Assembly: GCA_037176705.1 (NCBI GenBank)
Contig: CM073891.1
Coordinates: 95,911,827-95,975,826 of the forward strand
DNA: 64,000 bases
Direction: 5' to 3'
From: Molossus alvarezi
Taxonomy: Eukaryota; Chordata; Mammalia; Chiroptera; Molossidae
This document shows, one piece after another, positions 45,817 to 64,000 of this stretch; positions within the stretch are counted from its first letter, which is position 1, and the number at the start of each line of letters is the position of its first letter. The notes beneath the pieces were generated by a model, which was given only the letters and a program-made list of their open reading frames with translations, ran no database searches and was not told where the DNA came from. The position numbers were made by a program, and so were the translations under genes.

Positions 45817-46524
45817 ACTTAGAGCCACTATCAAAGATGTAGTAGATACTGAGTTACCCACCATAATGAGACCCCTACAGGAAATTGGTGTATTGGGAAA
45901 CGCTCTGGAATCATTTATAGGATTTGTAAGATCCATGTCATTTTTATGGCTAGATCAACTTTCAAAAGATTGTCTCCTGAAGCACAACACTTATGTGGTC
46001 ACATTCTTTATTAAGAACAGCAGAGATTCCTCAAGACACAGACAGCTGCTGTTAGCGTCTTCCCTCTGAGACTTTTCTGGGTTACGTGTTCTCTGAGGAA
46101 AAGAGTATTTGGTCAGGTTCTGTCTCCAAAATTAATTAAACAAATTAAAAAGCTATCTCTTTTTGGAGCCATAGACTAATGAATTGAGGCAGAAACACTC
46201 TTGGAACCCTTTTTTGGGCTTCCCCAGGCAGGGACATGAGACTTCAGTGTGGTGGCTTAAAATAGTAAGTGCTTCTATACTGTCTCATGTTGCTAAATTA
46301 TATCGAGCTTTTTTTTTTTTCCCTCCTAGCTCACTGAACATTACCACCTTTCAAGGTTCCTTTCTACTTTTTCCTGGAGTAATCAGAATCAGAGTAATCA
46401 AAACTAGTTTACCAATTTTTAACATTATTTTAATGTACCCTCCCCACATTTTTTCTTTTTCCTTTAAAAAGTTAATTACAAAGGAATTTTGCTTTGTTTT
46501 GTTTTTAATCTCCATTTTATTCTT

Positions 46525-46769
46525 CCTTTTTTTTTTATCCTCACCTGAGAACATTCTTGCATCTGTCTTCAGATAGAGCAAGAGGGAGAGAGGGGGAAGA
46601 GAGAGAAACATCGATGTGAAAGAGACACATCGAGTGGTTGTCACACACATTACCCCAACAGGGACTAGGGATGAACTGAAACTGAGGTACATGCCCTTAG
46701 CAGAAACGGAACCCGGGACTCTCTGGGCCTCAGGCCCATGCTTTAACCACTAAGCCAAACCGGCCAGGG
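46525..46769 (-). mobile_element. VES-type SINE, minus
   Basis: Perfect 13-bp duplication CCATTTTATTCTT at 46512-46524 and 46770-46782. Head end AAACCGGCCAGGG. Confidence 0.93.
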
Positions 46770-46784
46770 CCATTTTATTCTTTT

Positions 46785-47215
46785 AAATACAAAAGTAGTC
46801 ATGTTCATTTTACAATAATTGAAACATTACCACAAATCTGTAATGTAGAAAGACAAAGTCTCCTATAATCCCCTGTTTCAGAAATAACTATTATAGTTAT
46901 TTCCTATCCATGTTTCTAAAAGACTTGAATCTATGTACATTTTTAGGCATAGCTCCTTCTAATGAGATTTCCTAGCTATTCCTTCTAAATGGTAATGGTT
47001 TAAAGTTGGGTTCTAAGCTCTGTCCTTGTCTCATCCCTACCTGCCTTTACTCCTGCTTGAGCCCTAATAGTCAGCAGTCTTGACCCAAAGTTCTTTGAAC
47101 AAGTTTTTATATTCTTGGTCCCAGTGACTTTTATAGTTAATTCATATTGCTTTGTAGGTAAATCTCTGTATTCTTTTTGTTCAACAAATTCAGAATTCCT
47201 AGTAGTAGGAATTCT
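46785..47215. other. Intron sequence between SINEs
   Basis: Nothing recognised; no exon. Confidence 0.35.
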
Positions 47216-47455
47216 TTTTTTTTTTAATCCTCACCCGAGGACATTTTTTCATTTTTTGTTCAGCTAGAGCAGGAGGAAGAGAGAGAGAGAGAAACATCGA
47301 CGTGAAAGGGACACGTCGAGTGGCTGCTACCCACACGACCCAATCAGGGCCGGGGACAAACTGCAACTGAGGTACATGCCCTTAGCAGGAACCGAACCCG
47401 GGTCTCTATGGACCGCAGGCCGACGCTCTAACCGCTGAGCCAAACCGGCCAGGGC
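47216..47455 (-). mobile_element. VES-type SINE, minus, little diverged
   Basis: TAATCCTCACCCGAGGACAT left, GAGCCAAACCGGCCAGGGC right, with a near-consensus body. Flanks share GAATTC only, so the duplication is not certain. Confidence 0.9.
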
Positions 47456-47689
47456 AGAATTCAGAAATTCTTTAAGGTGAATTATAAAACAGGAGAGAAA
47501 AAAATGGAATCAGACATGGAAAGGTAGCATAGACTAGAAATTTATAGCTATGAGTAGTGCTGCTGCTCACTTACTGTGTGGCCTTGGACAAATAGAATGA
47601 GGGGATTAGCTTGCATTAATGGAGTTGTTTGTAAGAGCACATTTTAAATTAGAATTTTTATTTAGTGTAAAAGTATATTAATTACAAAC

Positions 47690-47925
47690 TTTTTTTTCCT
47701 ATCCTCACCTGAGGACATTTTTGCATTTATCTTCAGATAGAGCAGGAGGGAGAGAGGGAAGAAGAGAGGGAGAGAAACATCCATATGAGAGAGACACACC
47801 GAGTGGCTGCCACCTGCACAACCCCAACCGGGGACAGGGACAAACTGCAACCGAGGTACGTGCCCTTAGCGGGAACCGAACCCGGGGAGTGGACCGATGC
47901 TCTAACCGCTGAGCATACCGGCCAA
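47690..47925 (-). mobile_element. VES-type SINE, minus
   Basis: CTATCCTCACCTGAGGACAT left, GAGCATACCGGCC right end slightly shortened (the final AGGGC is missing). Confidence 0.87.
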
Positions 47926-48018
47926 TAATATTTTTTGTAACAGGAATTTAGTTCATAGTTTGGGTCTCATGTAATTGTCATGGTTTTTTAGACTCCCTTC
48001 ATGCGGAACCATCTATAG

Positions 48019-48203
48019 CAGTGGTTCTCAACCTTCCTAATGCCGCAACCCTGGTTCCTCATGTTGTGGTAACCCCCAACCATAAAATTATTTTTCTTGC
48101 TACTTCATAACTGTAATTTTGCTACTGTTATGTCTTAGGATATCCCTGTGAAAGGGTCATTCGACCCCCAAAGGGGTTGCGACCCACAGGTTGAGAACCA
48201 CTG
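48019..48203 (+). mobile_element. hAT MITE, 185 bp, perfect 16-bp terminal repeats
   Basis: Both ends read CAGTGGTTCTCAACCT in opposite orientation with no mismatch. A second subterminal inverted match, CGCAACCC, lies further in. 8-bp flanks ATCTATAG and GTCTATAG differ at one base. 'CCCCCAACCATAAAATTATTTTT' and 'CTACTTCATAACTGTAATTTTGCTACTGTTATG' are shared with a known mammalian non-autonomous hAT family. No coding capacity. The perfect ends suggest a younger insertion than MER5A at 29.3 kb. Confidence 0.92.
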
Positions 48204-48211
48204 GTCTATAG

Positions 48212-48900
48212 TCTTTGACTTTCATGACCTTGACACTTTTGAAGATTACAAATTATTCTATAAAATGTCCTCAATTTGGACTTTACTGATGCTTCCTCAT
48301 TATTAGATTCAGGCTTTGCATCTTTGGTGGGAAGTGGCGCTGCATTTTAAAAATTTAATCTTATCAGGTGACACATGATTTCGATTTGTCCCACTGGTGT
48401 TTGTTTTGATCCCTTGATTGAGATGGTGTCTGGCAGACTTTTCCATTGTAAAAGTTATTTTCCCCCTCTATAATTAATAAGTATTTTATGAGATAGTAAT
48501 ATGAAACTGTGTAAATATCCAATGTTTCATCAAACTTTCAATTCATTCACTCAATTGTGTATTTTATTTGTATAGAATCATTATGTCCTATTTTAATTAT
48601 ATAATCCATTACTATCATTATTATGATGCTCAAATTGTTCCAATTTTGACCAAGGGGGAGCCCCTTCAATCTGACTTCTGTGGCTTGTCTTTTGGCATAT
48701 TCCTTTTTTTCCTTGAACACTTCCTTCCTTTTGGTGCAAGATGATTAAGTTCACCTGTTCTAGTACTGGATTCAAACATTTCCATAAGGAACCCGGTGTT
48801 TTTAGTGGATCTGTACACTAGTGTGCTCTTTGCTTTTGGGATGTCATTATTCCTGTATCCTCCTTCAATAATGTCAGAAAGTAATTGCCCATGAACTTTT
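48212..48900. other. Intron sequence, no feature
   Basis: AT-rich; no exon or nameable repeat. Confidence 0.35.
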
Positions 48901-48946
48901 TATATATATATATATATATAAATAAAATATATATATATATATATAT
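48901..48946. repeat. (TA)n microsatellite
   Basis: Two TA runs separated by AATAAAA, immediately left of a SINE's T-rich end; probably grown from its target or tail. Confidence 0.9.
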
Positions 48947-48949
48947 TTT

Positions 48950-49184
48950 TTTTTAATCCTCACCTAAAGACATTTTTTTCCATTTTTTTGTTCAGATAGA
49001 GAGGGAGGGAGAGAGGGAGAGAAACATCAATGTGAAAGGGACACATTGAGTGGTTGCCACCCGCAAGACCAACCAGGGACGGGGACAAACCGCAACCGAG
49101 GCACATGCCCTTAGTGGGAACCGAACCCAGGCCTCTCTGGACCACAGGCCGATGCTCCAACCGCTGAGCCAAATTGGCCAGGGC
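48950..49184 (-). mobile_element. VES-type SINE, minus
   Basis: TAATCCTCACCTAAAGACAT left, CAAATTGGCCAGGGC right. Right flank CTTTATATAT resembles the left CTTTTTATATAT, a probable duplication partly lost in the microsatellite. Confidence 0.88.
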
Positions 49185-50608
49185 TCTTTATATATTTCTT
49201 TTGCCCTGTTTTCTTCTTCTCCTGTTGCTTCAATTACATGTGTTTTAGACCATTTGATAATATTCCATAGATCTTGGATGCTCTCTTCTGATATTTTTCC
49301 TCCATCCACTCTTTTCTTTCTATATTTCAATTCGGTGATTTCTGTTGATCTGTCTTTAAGTTCACTGATTCTGTCCTCAGTTAATGCCCAGTCTGATGAT
49401 AAACTTGATGAAAAAATTCTTAATCTCTGATACCTTAAAAAAATTTTTTTTCTGACATTTCTGTTTGGTTTATTTTTATCATTTTCATCTCTCTGCCTAA
49501 ATTTCCTATCTATTCATGGGTATTGTCCATCTTTTTCTCTAGACCCCTTAACATAAACATATTGATTAGAGTTCATTTAAAGTTCCTCTCTGATCAGACA
49601 TCTAGCTTATCACAGAGTCTAATTCTCTTGAATACTTTATTTCTTGATAATTGGTTGTTGTTGTTGTTGGTTTTTTTCACTTTTTTGTGTACCTTAAAAT
49701 TTTATATTGAACAGTAGTGTATTAGTTTCCATTATTGTCCTGAGATGGATTGGATTTCAGTTCTGTTGTTCGGCATTATGGATGCAAATTTCTCCAGCAT
49801 GGGCTGCTGCTGCCTTGTGATTTGAGGTTAGCAGAGGGCTCCTATCCACCTTTGGGCTTCATCTTCAGCTTTCCACTGCTTCTGCACATCCTTGCCGGGA
49901 AGCGGACAACTCTCTTCAAGTGCATGCACCACCTGCAGCACTTGTTTCCTGGAGCTAGGCTCATGGTGAACGCAAGTAGTGTTCTTGGGTCTTCTGATCC
50001 AGCCTCAGTCTTAGGCAAGCCTCTGTACTGGGTGGAAGCCCCTGGAAAAGAGCTTGATGTGAGTGTGAAATCGCCTTATGCCTGGAGCAACCAGAAATTC
50101 CAGATTGACACTTTCCCACACTCATTTACTAATTCATTACAATTACAGCTCATTGTTTTCTTATCCTCATGTATGGAATCCACCTACCTCTTCCTTCTGT
50201 GCTCTGCCAAAGGTACAACTGTCCCCTCTCTCCTTAAAGGGATTTGTCACTCTATGGAGTTCACATCACTGGGTAGCTTTATGACTTCAGCTCTGATGGG
50301 CTCAAGAAAAGTTATGGTTTTGTAGATCGTTTGGCTTTTTCTTGTTAGGGTACAAGCTTTTCTTGTAGCTTTCTATATCCTAAGAATAAGCAGCACTATA
50401 AATCGGTGGTTTTTAAAACATGTTTTGACTCTGAAATTCTTGGTTTAATTACGTCTTACAGGGAGGTTCAGTATGTTAAATGGGTAAATGCATAGTGTTC
50501 TGCTGTATTATCCCTGATGTATTTTCTTGTTGTCAAACATATAAACTTAATCTCCTTGACCAATTGTTTGGCTTAGCTTGCTCATCTCCTGCTTTCTCTT
50601 TAATATAG

Positions 50609-52291
<1,683 letters not shown>

Positions 52292-52549
52292 TAGATTTTT
52301 GCTAACACAATCTGCAAGAGTCAGGGGGCAGGGAGAGAGACTCTGGCCTAGGAGAGGGTTTCCCAACAGGAAAAAAAGAAAGTGACTCCTTTTCTATCTG
52401 ATGTACCTGGGCTTCCAACAGAACTAGATGCTTTTGCTCAGGGCACTCCAAGAATATTGAAGCTCTTTATAGCCTCAGTGTGCTCTAATTGTTAGTGCTG
52501 ATCTTAGAATCATTCATATTTTTCAGCAACATTAAAATATTGCTCAGCA

Positions 52550-52823
52550 ACCCTGGCCAGGTGGCTCCATTGGTTGGAATGTGGTCCTAGGCCCCAAAAG
52601 TTTGCGGATTTGATTCCTGGTCAGGGCACGTACCTAGGTTACAGATTCCATCCCCAGTTAGGACATATATGGTAGGCAACTAATTGATGTTTCTCTCACA
52701 TCAATGTTTCTCTCTCTCTCTCTCTCCCCCCCCCCCTCATTCCATCCCTTTCTCTCTCTCTAAAATCAATAAAAACGAACAAAACATAAAAACATATCCT
52801 CGGTGAGGATTAAAAAAAAATAC
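52550..52823 (+). mobile_element. VES-type SINE, plus
   Basis: Head ACCCTGGCCAGGTGGCTCCA, long CT/C run, then two tail modules: AAAATCAATAAAAACGAAC and a VES-like end ATCCTCGGTGAGGATTAAAA. Flanks TGCTCAGCA at 52541-52549 and 52824-52832. Confidence 0.88.
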
Positions 52824-53099
52824 TGCTCAGCATTCACATATGGCTGGTTAAAAAGTAATACTGACACTCTACCATTCCCTACCACCTCTTACTACCATAC
52901 CCTAACAATAATCTAAACATGCACATGCTCACTCACACTCCTCCTGTGGTACCTAGCGTTCTCTCTGGAAACATATGCTAAATTTATAGTAAACGTGAAG
53001 GATTTCCAGGTTCAAATTTCTTCTCTTTATTCATTCTCCACCTTAAGAAAGATAACTAAGTAAATTTTTAGGTTTTTTAATTTTTGTTTTATTTTTTAA

Positions 53100-53297
53100 T
53101 TGATTTTAGAGAGAGACAAAGGGAGGAGAGAGAGAGATATAAACATCAATGAGAGAGAACATTGATTGGCCACCTCCTGAATGCCCCCCACTGGGGACTG
53201 GGCCCACAACCTGGGCATGTGCCTTGAGCAGGAATCGAACTGGCGACCTCTTGGTACATGAGTCAATGCTCAATCACTGAGCCACACTGCCAGGCTT
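53100..53297 (-). mobile_element. VES-type SINE, minus
   Basis: TTGATTTTAGAGAGAGACAA left, CCACACTGCCAGGC right. Flanks GTTTTATTTTTTAA and GTTTAATTTTTTTAA are a probable duplication. Confidence 0.87.
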
Positions 53298-54985
53298 GTT
53301 TAATTTTTTTAAAAGATCAAGTTCTTGAAGGCTGATAGCAATTAAATTCACAAAGGGGAGAGAAAAGCTGTGTAAAGTATGAGGCATTCCTACTTTACAA
53401 ACATTTCTGCATATGAGTGAGAAGAGAAATTAAGTAATCAACTGAAAGAAGAATCCTTGAAGCTGTAGTCCAGCCCTTGCTTGCTGATAAATGTTGCAGA
53501 ACAGGCCTCACCGGGTGCACAGCAGAGAAAAGCAGCCTATCTTTCTGGATTCTGTGATTCAAATCACACTGCACCTAGTGCTGGTTTGAAGAAGCTGGGT
53601 TAAAGCCTTCATATCCTGAAGGGGAGGGAAGAGTCAGCTCTAAGATGAGTCACCTCATTCCAACAGTTTTAACAGTGATCGGAGGGAGTATGACTGACAG
53701 GCCCTAAAGGAGATATATAGGGGGTTTCTACTGGAAATATAATAGTGATTTTATAGTCATGAACACAGGGAGGACATGGGATTATTCTCAGAGAGCTTTT
53801 ATAGACTGTAGAGCCAGCACAAACTGCTGGAAAGGGTAATGAAGAGTAAGACAAGGATAAAAACAGTTGTTACCCCCAGAAAACAGGACCCATATCTCTG
53901 GATCCTGTCAAGATCTAGTACTTTTCCTTGCTTTGCAACCTCAGGAAGATTCCCTGGTGACAAGAATTTTCTGCAATAGTTACATGGTGAGAAATATGGG
54001 CTACATTCATTAAGTACATTTTAGGAATAGTATCTACCTGCCTGTGTTAAATGTCTTTGTTAAAAGGGAAAAATGAATGAGGATAGTGGGACTTAAGACA
54101 TAGAGTTTCCAATTGCTCAATCTTTTTTCGTCTCTTGATTTCTTGTGTGGCTAGGGAATCAGAGGCTGCGAGGGAAAACTCTATGAGGGGTTTCATACAT
54201 ACAGAAAGGGAGTGAGAAACTCAGAGGAGCCTTTCTGTTTCTTAGGGCATCTGTTCTGAGGGTTTCTACTAGGAGAAAAGTGGAGCACAAACTTATAATA
54301 TGGAGCAAGTGTAGCATTTTAATGAGAGCTCAGTCTTGGATCCCTGCTCTTAAGTAAGGTTAAGTAGAGTCAGAGAAAGTAGATCAATAGCAAAAGCAGA
54401 AGCAAAAAAGAGATCAAGTGGTAAACACGAGGTTGGGGATTTTGTGTGCCCAGAGGTCCCGGATGGGATTTTTGGCACTTACAGTAGAGTTGATAATTGA
54501 TGGACTGTAAAATGAGTGCATGCCAGTGGAGGACAGCTCAGTTCTGTGGGACTTTCCAGGAGGATGGGTATAACAATTTGGAAAGTCCTGTAAGCATTTC
54601 TAACAGCCAGGCAAAAAGGCTGAAATGCCACGACCTGGTGCCTAACAGTGTTCTAAGCTGATCTTTCTTTAGCTTATTTATAATTCAAAAACTTTCCTCT
54701 ACAGATGAAAGCCACAGTGGGCACAGCATTGTGTGTATCTGTAATTGCAACCTGAAATAGTGATGAGCTGTTCAGAGGCATGCTTGCACACCTACAAGCT
54801 GTACAGTTCCCTACTAATTTTTAATTGGTTATAGAGAGTTGTGCTAGGCAAAAACCTACAGTACTGCCTGATATTTTGGGTAGGAGAGTACCTGTACTTT
54901 GGCAGAAGTAAAGGATTAATGAATACAGTTTTATGAGCCATTGTTCTGGGAAGAAGACTATCTGGCTCTATTTTAACAAAACTTT

Positions 54986-55223
54986 TTTTTTTTACTTTTT
55001 TTTTCTTTATTGGTTTTAGAGAGAGGGGAAAGGAGAGGGAGGGAGGGAGAGAGAGAGAGAGAGAGAGAGAAACATCGATGAGAGAGAACATCGATTGGCC
55101 ACCTCCTGCATGCCCCCCAATGGGGATTGGCCTACAACCTGGGCATGTGCCCTGACCAGGAATCAAACTGGCGACCTCTTGGTGCATGGGTCAACGCTCA
55201 ACCACTGAGCCACACCAGCTGGG
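54986..55223 (-). mobile_element. VES-type SINE, minus
   Basis: 18-bp duplication, CTATTTTAACAAAACTTT at 54968-54985 and CTATTTTAACTAAACTTT at 55224-55241, one mismatch. Head end CACACCAGCTGGG. Confidence 0.93.
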
Positions 55224-55342
55224 CTATTTTAACTAAACTTTGACTGATTATATTTAAAGTCCTAAATTTAATGAATAAGAATATTCTAGAATCAAATTTA
55301 GGCTTTCTGAATATCTATGGTACATTCAAGAACTAGTCATTT

Positions 55343-55536
55343 AGGCCCTGGCTGGGTATCTCAGTTGGTTAGAGCATTGTCCTGATACACCAAGGTTGCA
55401 GATTCAATCTCTGGTCTGGGCACATGCTAGAAGCAACCAATGAACACATAAAGTGGAACAACAAACCTATGTGTATGTCTCTCTCTCTACCCCCCCTTCT
55501 TCTCTCTCTAAAATCAATAAATAAAAACATTTTTAA
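55343..55536 (+). mobile_element. VES-type SINE, plus
   Basis: Head GGCCCTGGCTGGGTATCTCA, tail AAATCAATAAATAAAAACAT. 15-bp duplication AAGAACTAGTCATTT / AAGAACTAGTGATTT at 55328-55342 and 55537-55551. Confidence 0.92.
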
Positions 55537-55854
55537 AAGAACTAGTGATTTTAGATAACCACTTAAGTTATTAGTCCATAAGAAAATCCTCATTGTATTG
55601 CTGTATATTTTACTTTATTAGGTATGTCATGTGGGAAGGTTATTAGGCTGTGAGAATTACAGTTGGTCTTTCACCCCTCATTGACTTTTACTTCCATCTA
55701 ATGGCTGTTTGGGCATTATACTGGCTTTAAGTTACTTCGCATAACCATGTGGGAAATTTGAAATATCTGTAAATTAACAATTAGAAATTGGGATACAAGG
55801 TCCAGAGAAGCACTGGAAACATTGAACCTTCAGCAAAATGAATGACATTATTGA

Positions 55855-61374
<5,520 letters not shown>

Positions 61375-62002
61375 TAAGTTTGAAAAGGGGACTTGCTTTT
61401 CCCTCCACACCACCAGCTAACATGTGATCTTGTAGCCGCCACCAAAGAATGGCCTGGTTAATACCACACTTTAACTTAGAGGGGCCCAGATCCTGAGAGG
61501 CTGCCATTAACTGTAAGCACCTATTTTTCAGAGATCAAGGAGCTCTGCTCAGAGAGAACAAAGACTATCAGAGAGGCTAAAATTTAGAATTCCTATTGAA
61601 ATAGCCCCTGCCTTGACCTAGAGAACAAGTAGCTCTTTACCTTCATGTACTCCTTCTCCCTTTGAAAAAATGATCAAAAAAGAATCAAGCTGGTACCAGA
61701 TCCTTTTTCATATAGTGCACTGAAAAGAGCACTTCTATAATAGTCTTCCCAAAAATGTATAACCCAAATCTAATCAGGATACATCAGACAAATCCAAACT
61801 AAGGATAAAATCTGCTAACTCTGAGGGAGGGGTATATGGAGATGTCTGTAGTATTCTTACAATTCTTAAGTTTGAAATGATTCCAAAATTAAAAGTTTAA
61901 TGTATAATCATATATAATAGTCATATAACTATGTAAAGTATAGAGCTACTGACACATAATAAATGCTCACTAAATGGTAGCTATTATTAAAATTATCTCT
62001 TG

Positions 62003-62271
62003 TGCCTGGTTGGTTTGGTTCAATGGTTAGACCATCAACCGCAGACCAAAGGGTCGTGAGTTCAATTCCCAGCCAACGGGATGTACCTAGGTTAAGGGTT
62101 CAATCCCCAGCCCTGGTTGGGCTCTGGTTGGGGTTGAGCAGGAGGTAGCCAATAAATGTGTCTCACATCAGTGTTTCTCTCCCCCTCCCCCCTCTCCATT
62201 CTATCTAAAAAATCAACAGAAAAGTATCCTTGGGTAAGGATTAACAAAAAATAAAATAGTAAAAATAAAAT
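62003..62271 (+). mobile_element. VES-type SINE, plus, diverged
   Basis: Head TGCCTGGTTGGTTTGGTTCA, end GTATCCTTGGGTAAGGATTA. Flanks AAAATTATCTCTTG (61989-62002) and AAAATTGTCTTTTG (62272-62285) differ at two bases. Confidence 0.88.
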
Positions 62272-63395
62272 AAAATTGTCTTTTGCCATCCTCAACAGGA
62301 TGGAGAAACCACCATCCCTGAAAATTACTACAAAGCCCCACTGTCTATATCCCGGTAACCCACCCTATCTTTACCATTAACCCTCCAGAGGAAAGTACCC
62401 AGGATAGAATGGAGCATGGCATAAAGATTTTTTCATAACCATTCCTACTATTCCTCACATGTCCTAATCATAAACCAACATATTTCCCCAACAGATTGTT
62501 GGCTTTCTCTGAGTCAGGGATCCAGCACATGAAGGGAATTGGCACCATTCTAGTATTTTCAGGGTTCACTAGAGAAACCTGAACCTGCTTTAATACTGAT
62601 TGAGATAGATTCCAATTATCGATATGAACTGATCACTTACTATATATTAGGTACTGTGCTCTGAGCTGAGGATAATAAGATGAATAAGTGAACAAGAGAA
62701 GACAAATACACAGACAAATAACCACTGTGCAGTGTAGTAAGTGCTATGATGGAGGTGCTTTAGGAGCATAAAAGAGAAATATCTAACAAAAGAGCAAGGA
62801 GGTAGGATCAAAAGTATCGGTACAGTTGCCTCTTGAAACTTGTGTAAGTGATTTCTCAGTTTGGAAGTAAATTACATAGTCACCATGGAAGGAGAGAGCA
62901 CAGTGTATTTAAGAAGCTTGAAGTATTTTAATGTTGCTGGCCAACAGGATAAGTTTGGGAGGAGTACAATATCTGAAGTAGGAATCATATGTCAGTATAA
63001 TCATATATCAGTATAAGTATTTGGGTCTTTTCCTGAGAGCAGACAATTTCACTGAAGTATTTTAAGCAAGAAGGTGACATGATCCAAATTGCATTTATGG
63101 AAATCCACCCTGCAAAATGAATTAGAGAGGCATAAACCTAGAGACAATGAGATTGGGCCAGGAGCTACTGTAGTAATATAGGCAAAAAATAAAACCTGAA
63201 CATAAGGCCAGCATGTATGGAGAGGAAGGGACAGATTCAAGAGATTTACAGCAATTTAGGAAAAAGGATCAATCAGATTTAGTGACAACTTCAATTAGGA
63301 AGAGGCAGTAGGCTCAGACATTCTAGTTTAGTTGGCTTATACAGTTGGGTGAATTATTATTTTCTAATAATCGATATAGAAAATACAGAAGAAGA

Positions 63396-63613
63396 GCCCA
63401 GCTGGTGTGGCTCAGTGGTTGAGCGTTAACCCATGCACCAAGAGGTCGCCAGTTCAGGTCCCGGTCAGGGCACATGCCCAGGTTGTGGTCCACATCCCCA
63501 GTGGGGGACATGCAGGAGGCAGCCAGTTGATGTTCTCTCTCATCAATGTTTCTATCTCTTTCTCTCCCTCTCCCTTCCTCTCTCTCTAAAATCAATTTTT
63601 TAAAATTGAAAAA
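63396..63613 (+). mobile_element. VES-type SINE, plus
   Basis: Head GCCCAGCTGGTGTGGCTCAG, tail TAAAATCAATTTTTTAAAAT. 18-bp duplication at 63378-63395 and 63614-63631 (AGAAAATAYAGAAG core) with two differences. Confidence 0.91.
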
Positions 63614-64000
63614 AGAAAATATAGAAGCAGAAATAGGTAGGATTGGGTGCATGGAGAAGATAATGAGTTGTTGTTTTTTTTCAAACACAGAAGTTTGAGA
63701 TCCTTGTGGGGCATCCTGGAATGGCTGTCCAGTGGATAATTTGATCCATGGCTTTGAGGTTTTGGAGAGATCTAAACTAAAGATACAGATGTGTAAATCA
63801 GCCACCTGTGAGGGGTCATTTATAGCTGAGGAAAGGGTATGGAGTAGTGCTGAGAGAATAAAGAAAAGAGTACCCTACAGAGTACCAGCATTTAAAGATC
63901 GACTGAGATCAAGAAGGAGCAATCAGAAAAGTAGGAAAACCAGGATAAAACAGTGTGGACTCCAAGGAGTGTAGAGATTTAAGAAGGCAAATAATGTTTA

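Noticed and set aside
49750..50325. 191-codon plus-strand open frame, the longest in the window
   Set aside because: No recognised domain, and its composition and setting resemble an old interspersed repeat inside an AHCYL2 intron. Flanking splice sites do not connect it in phase. It would need expression or homology evidence.
63323..63805. 160-codon minus-strand frame
   Set aside because: Most of it is the antisense of the VES SINE at 63396-63613; chance coding in GA/CT-rich repeat sequence.

Overview
The window is nuclear DNA of a microbat. It is packed with about forty tRNA-derived VES-type SINEs, in both orientations and many with clear target-site duplications (TSDs). It also has hAT and Tigger DNA transposons, L1 3' ends and worn mammal-wide repeats (MIR, L2, MLT1, MER5A). 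The SINE heads (a 'CTGGCC-GGTTT-GCTCAG-GGTT' or 'GCTGGTGTGGCTCAGTGGTTGAG' start, a B-box-like 'GGTTCRATTCC', and a CT-rich 3' part) are characteristic of yangochiropteran bats, probably a vespertilionid or close relative. No alignment could be run.

The only protein-coding gene found is AHCYL2 (adenosylhomocysteinase-like 2, Long-IRBIT), on the plus strand. The window starts inside its first long intron and runs out of the right end. Two alternative first coding exons (ATG at 23899 and at 31779) lie inside that intron. Nine common exons follow: 35497/35500-35608, 43458-43601, 44242-44342, 50609-50711, 52191-52285, 55870-55976, 57061-57177, 60746-60809 and 61285-61373. All have GT-AG junctions and consistent phases and give one uninterrupted reading. 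They cover the regulatory serine-rich segment, the first part of the AHCY-like catalytic domain, and the NAD-binding GxGxxG. The canonical first exon lies left of the window and the last exons lie to the right.

Layout. 1-23.4 kb: intron 1, with dense SINEs, an L1M 3' end, an MLT1-type LTR, two Tigger-like elements and an antisense decayed retrocopy of a TASOR/TASOR2-like (DUF3715) mRNA at 14.7-17.0 kb. 23.4-32 kb: the two alternative starts, a Tigger split by an hAT element, a 5'-inverted L1, and a full-length (164 nt) U1 snRNA retrocopy with poly-A tail and TSD. 32-64 kb: the remaining exons, with SINEs, L2/MIR remnants, and a 185-bp hAT MITE with perfect 16-bp terminal inverted repeats in the 44.3-50.6 kb intron.

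I found no bacterial-type system, CRISPR array or operon, and nothing that looks like an undescribed pathway. The interest lies in AHCYL2 isoform architecture (alternative first exons, a tandem NAGNAG acceptor beside the PP1-docking motif) and in several well-dated transposition events. Family names for ancient repeats come from recognition of consensus phrases, not from a database search.
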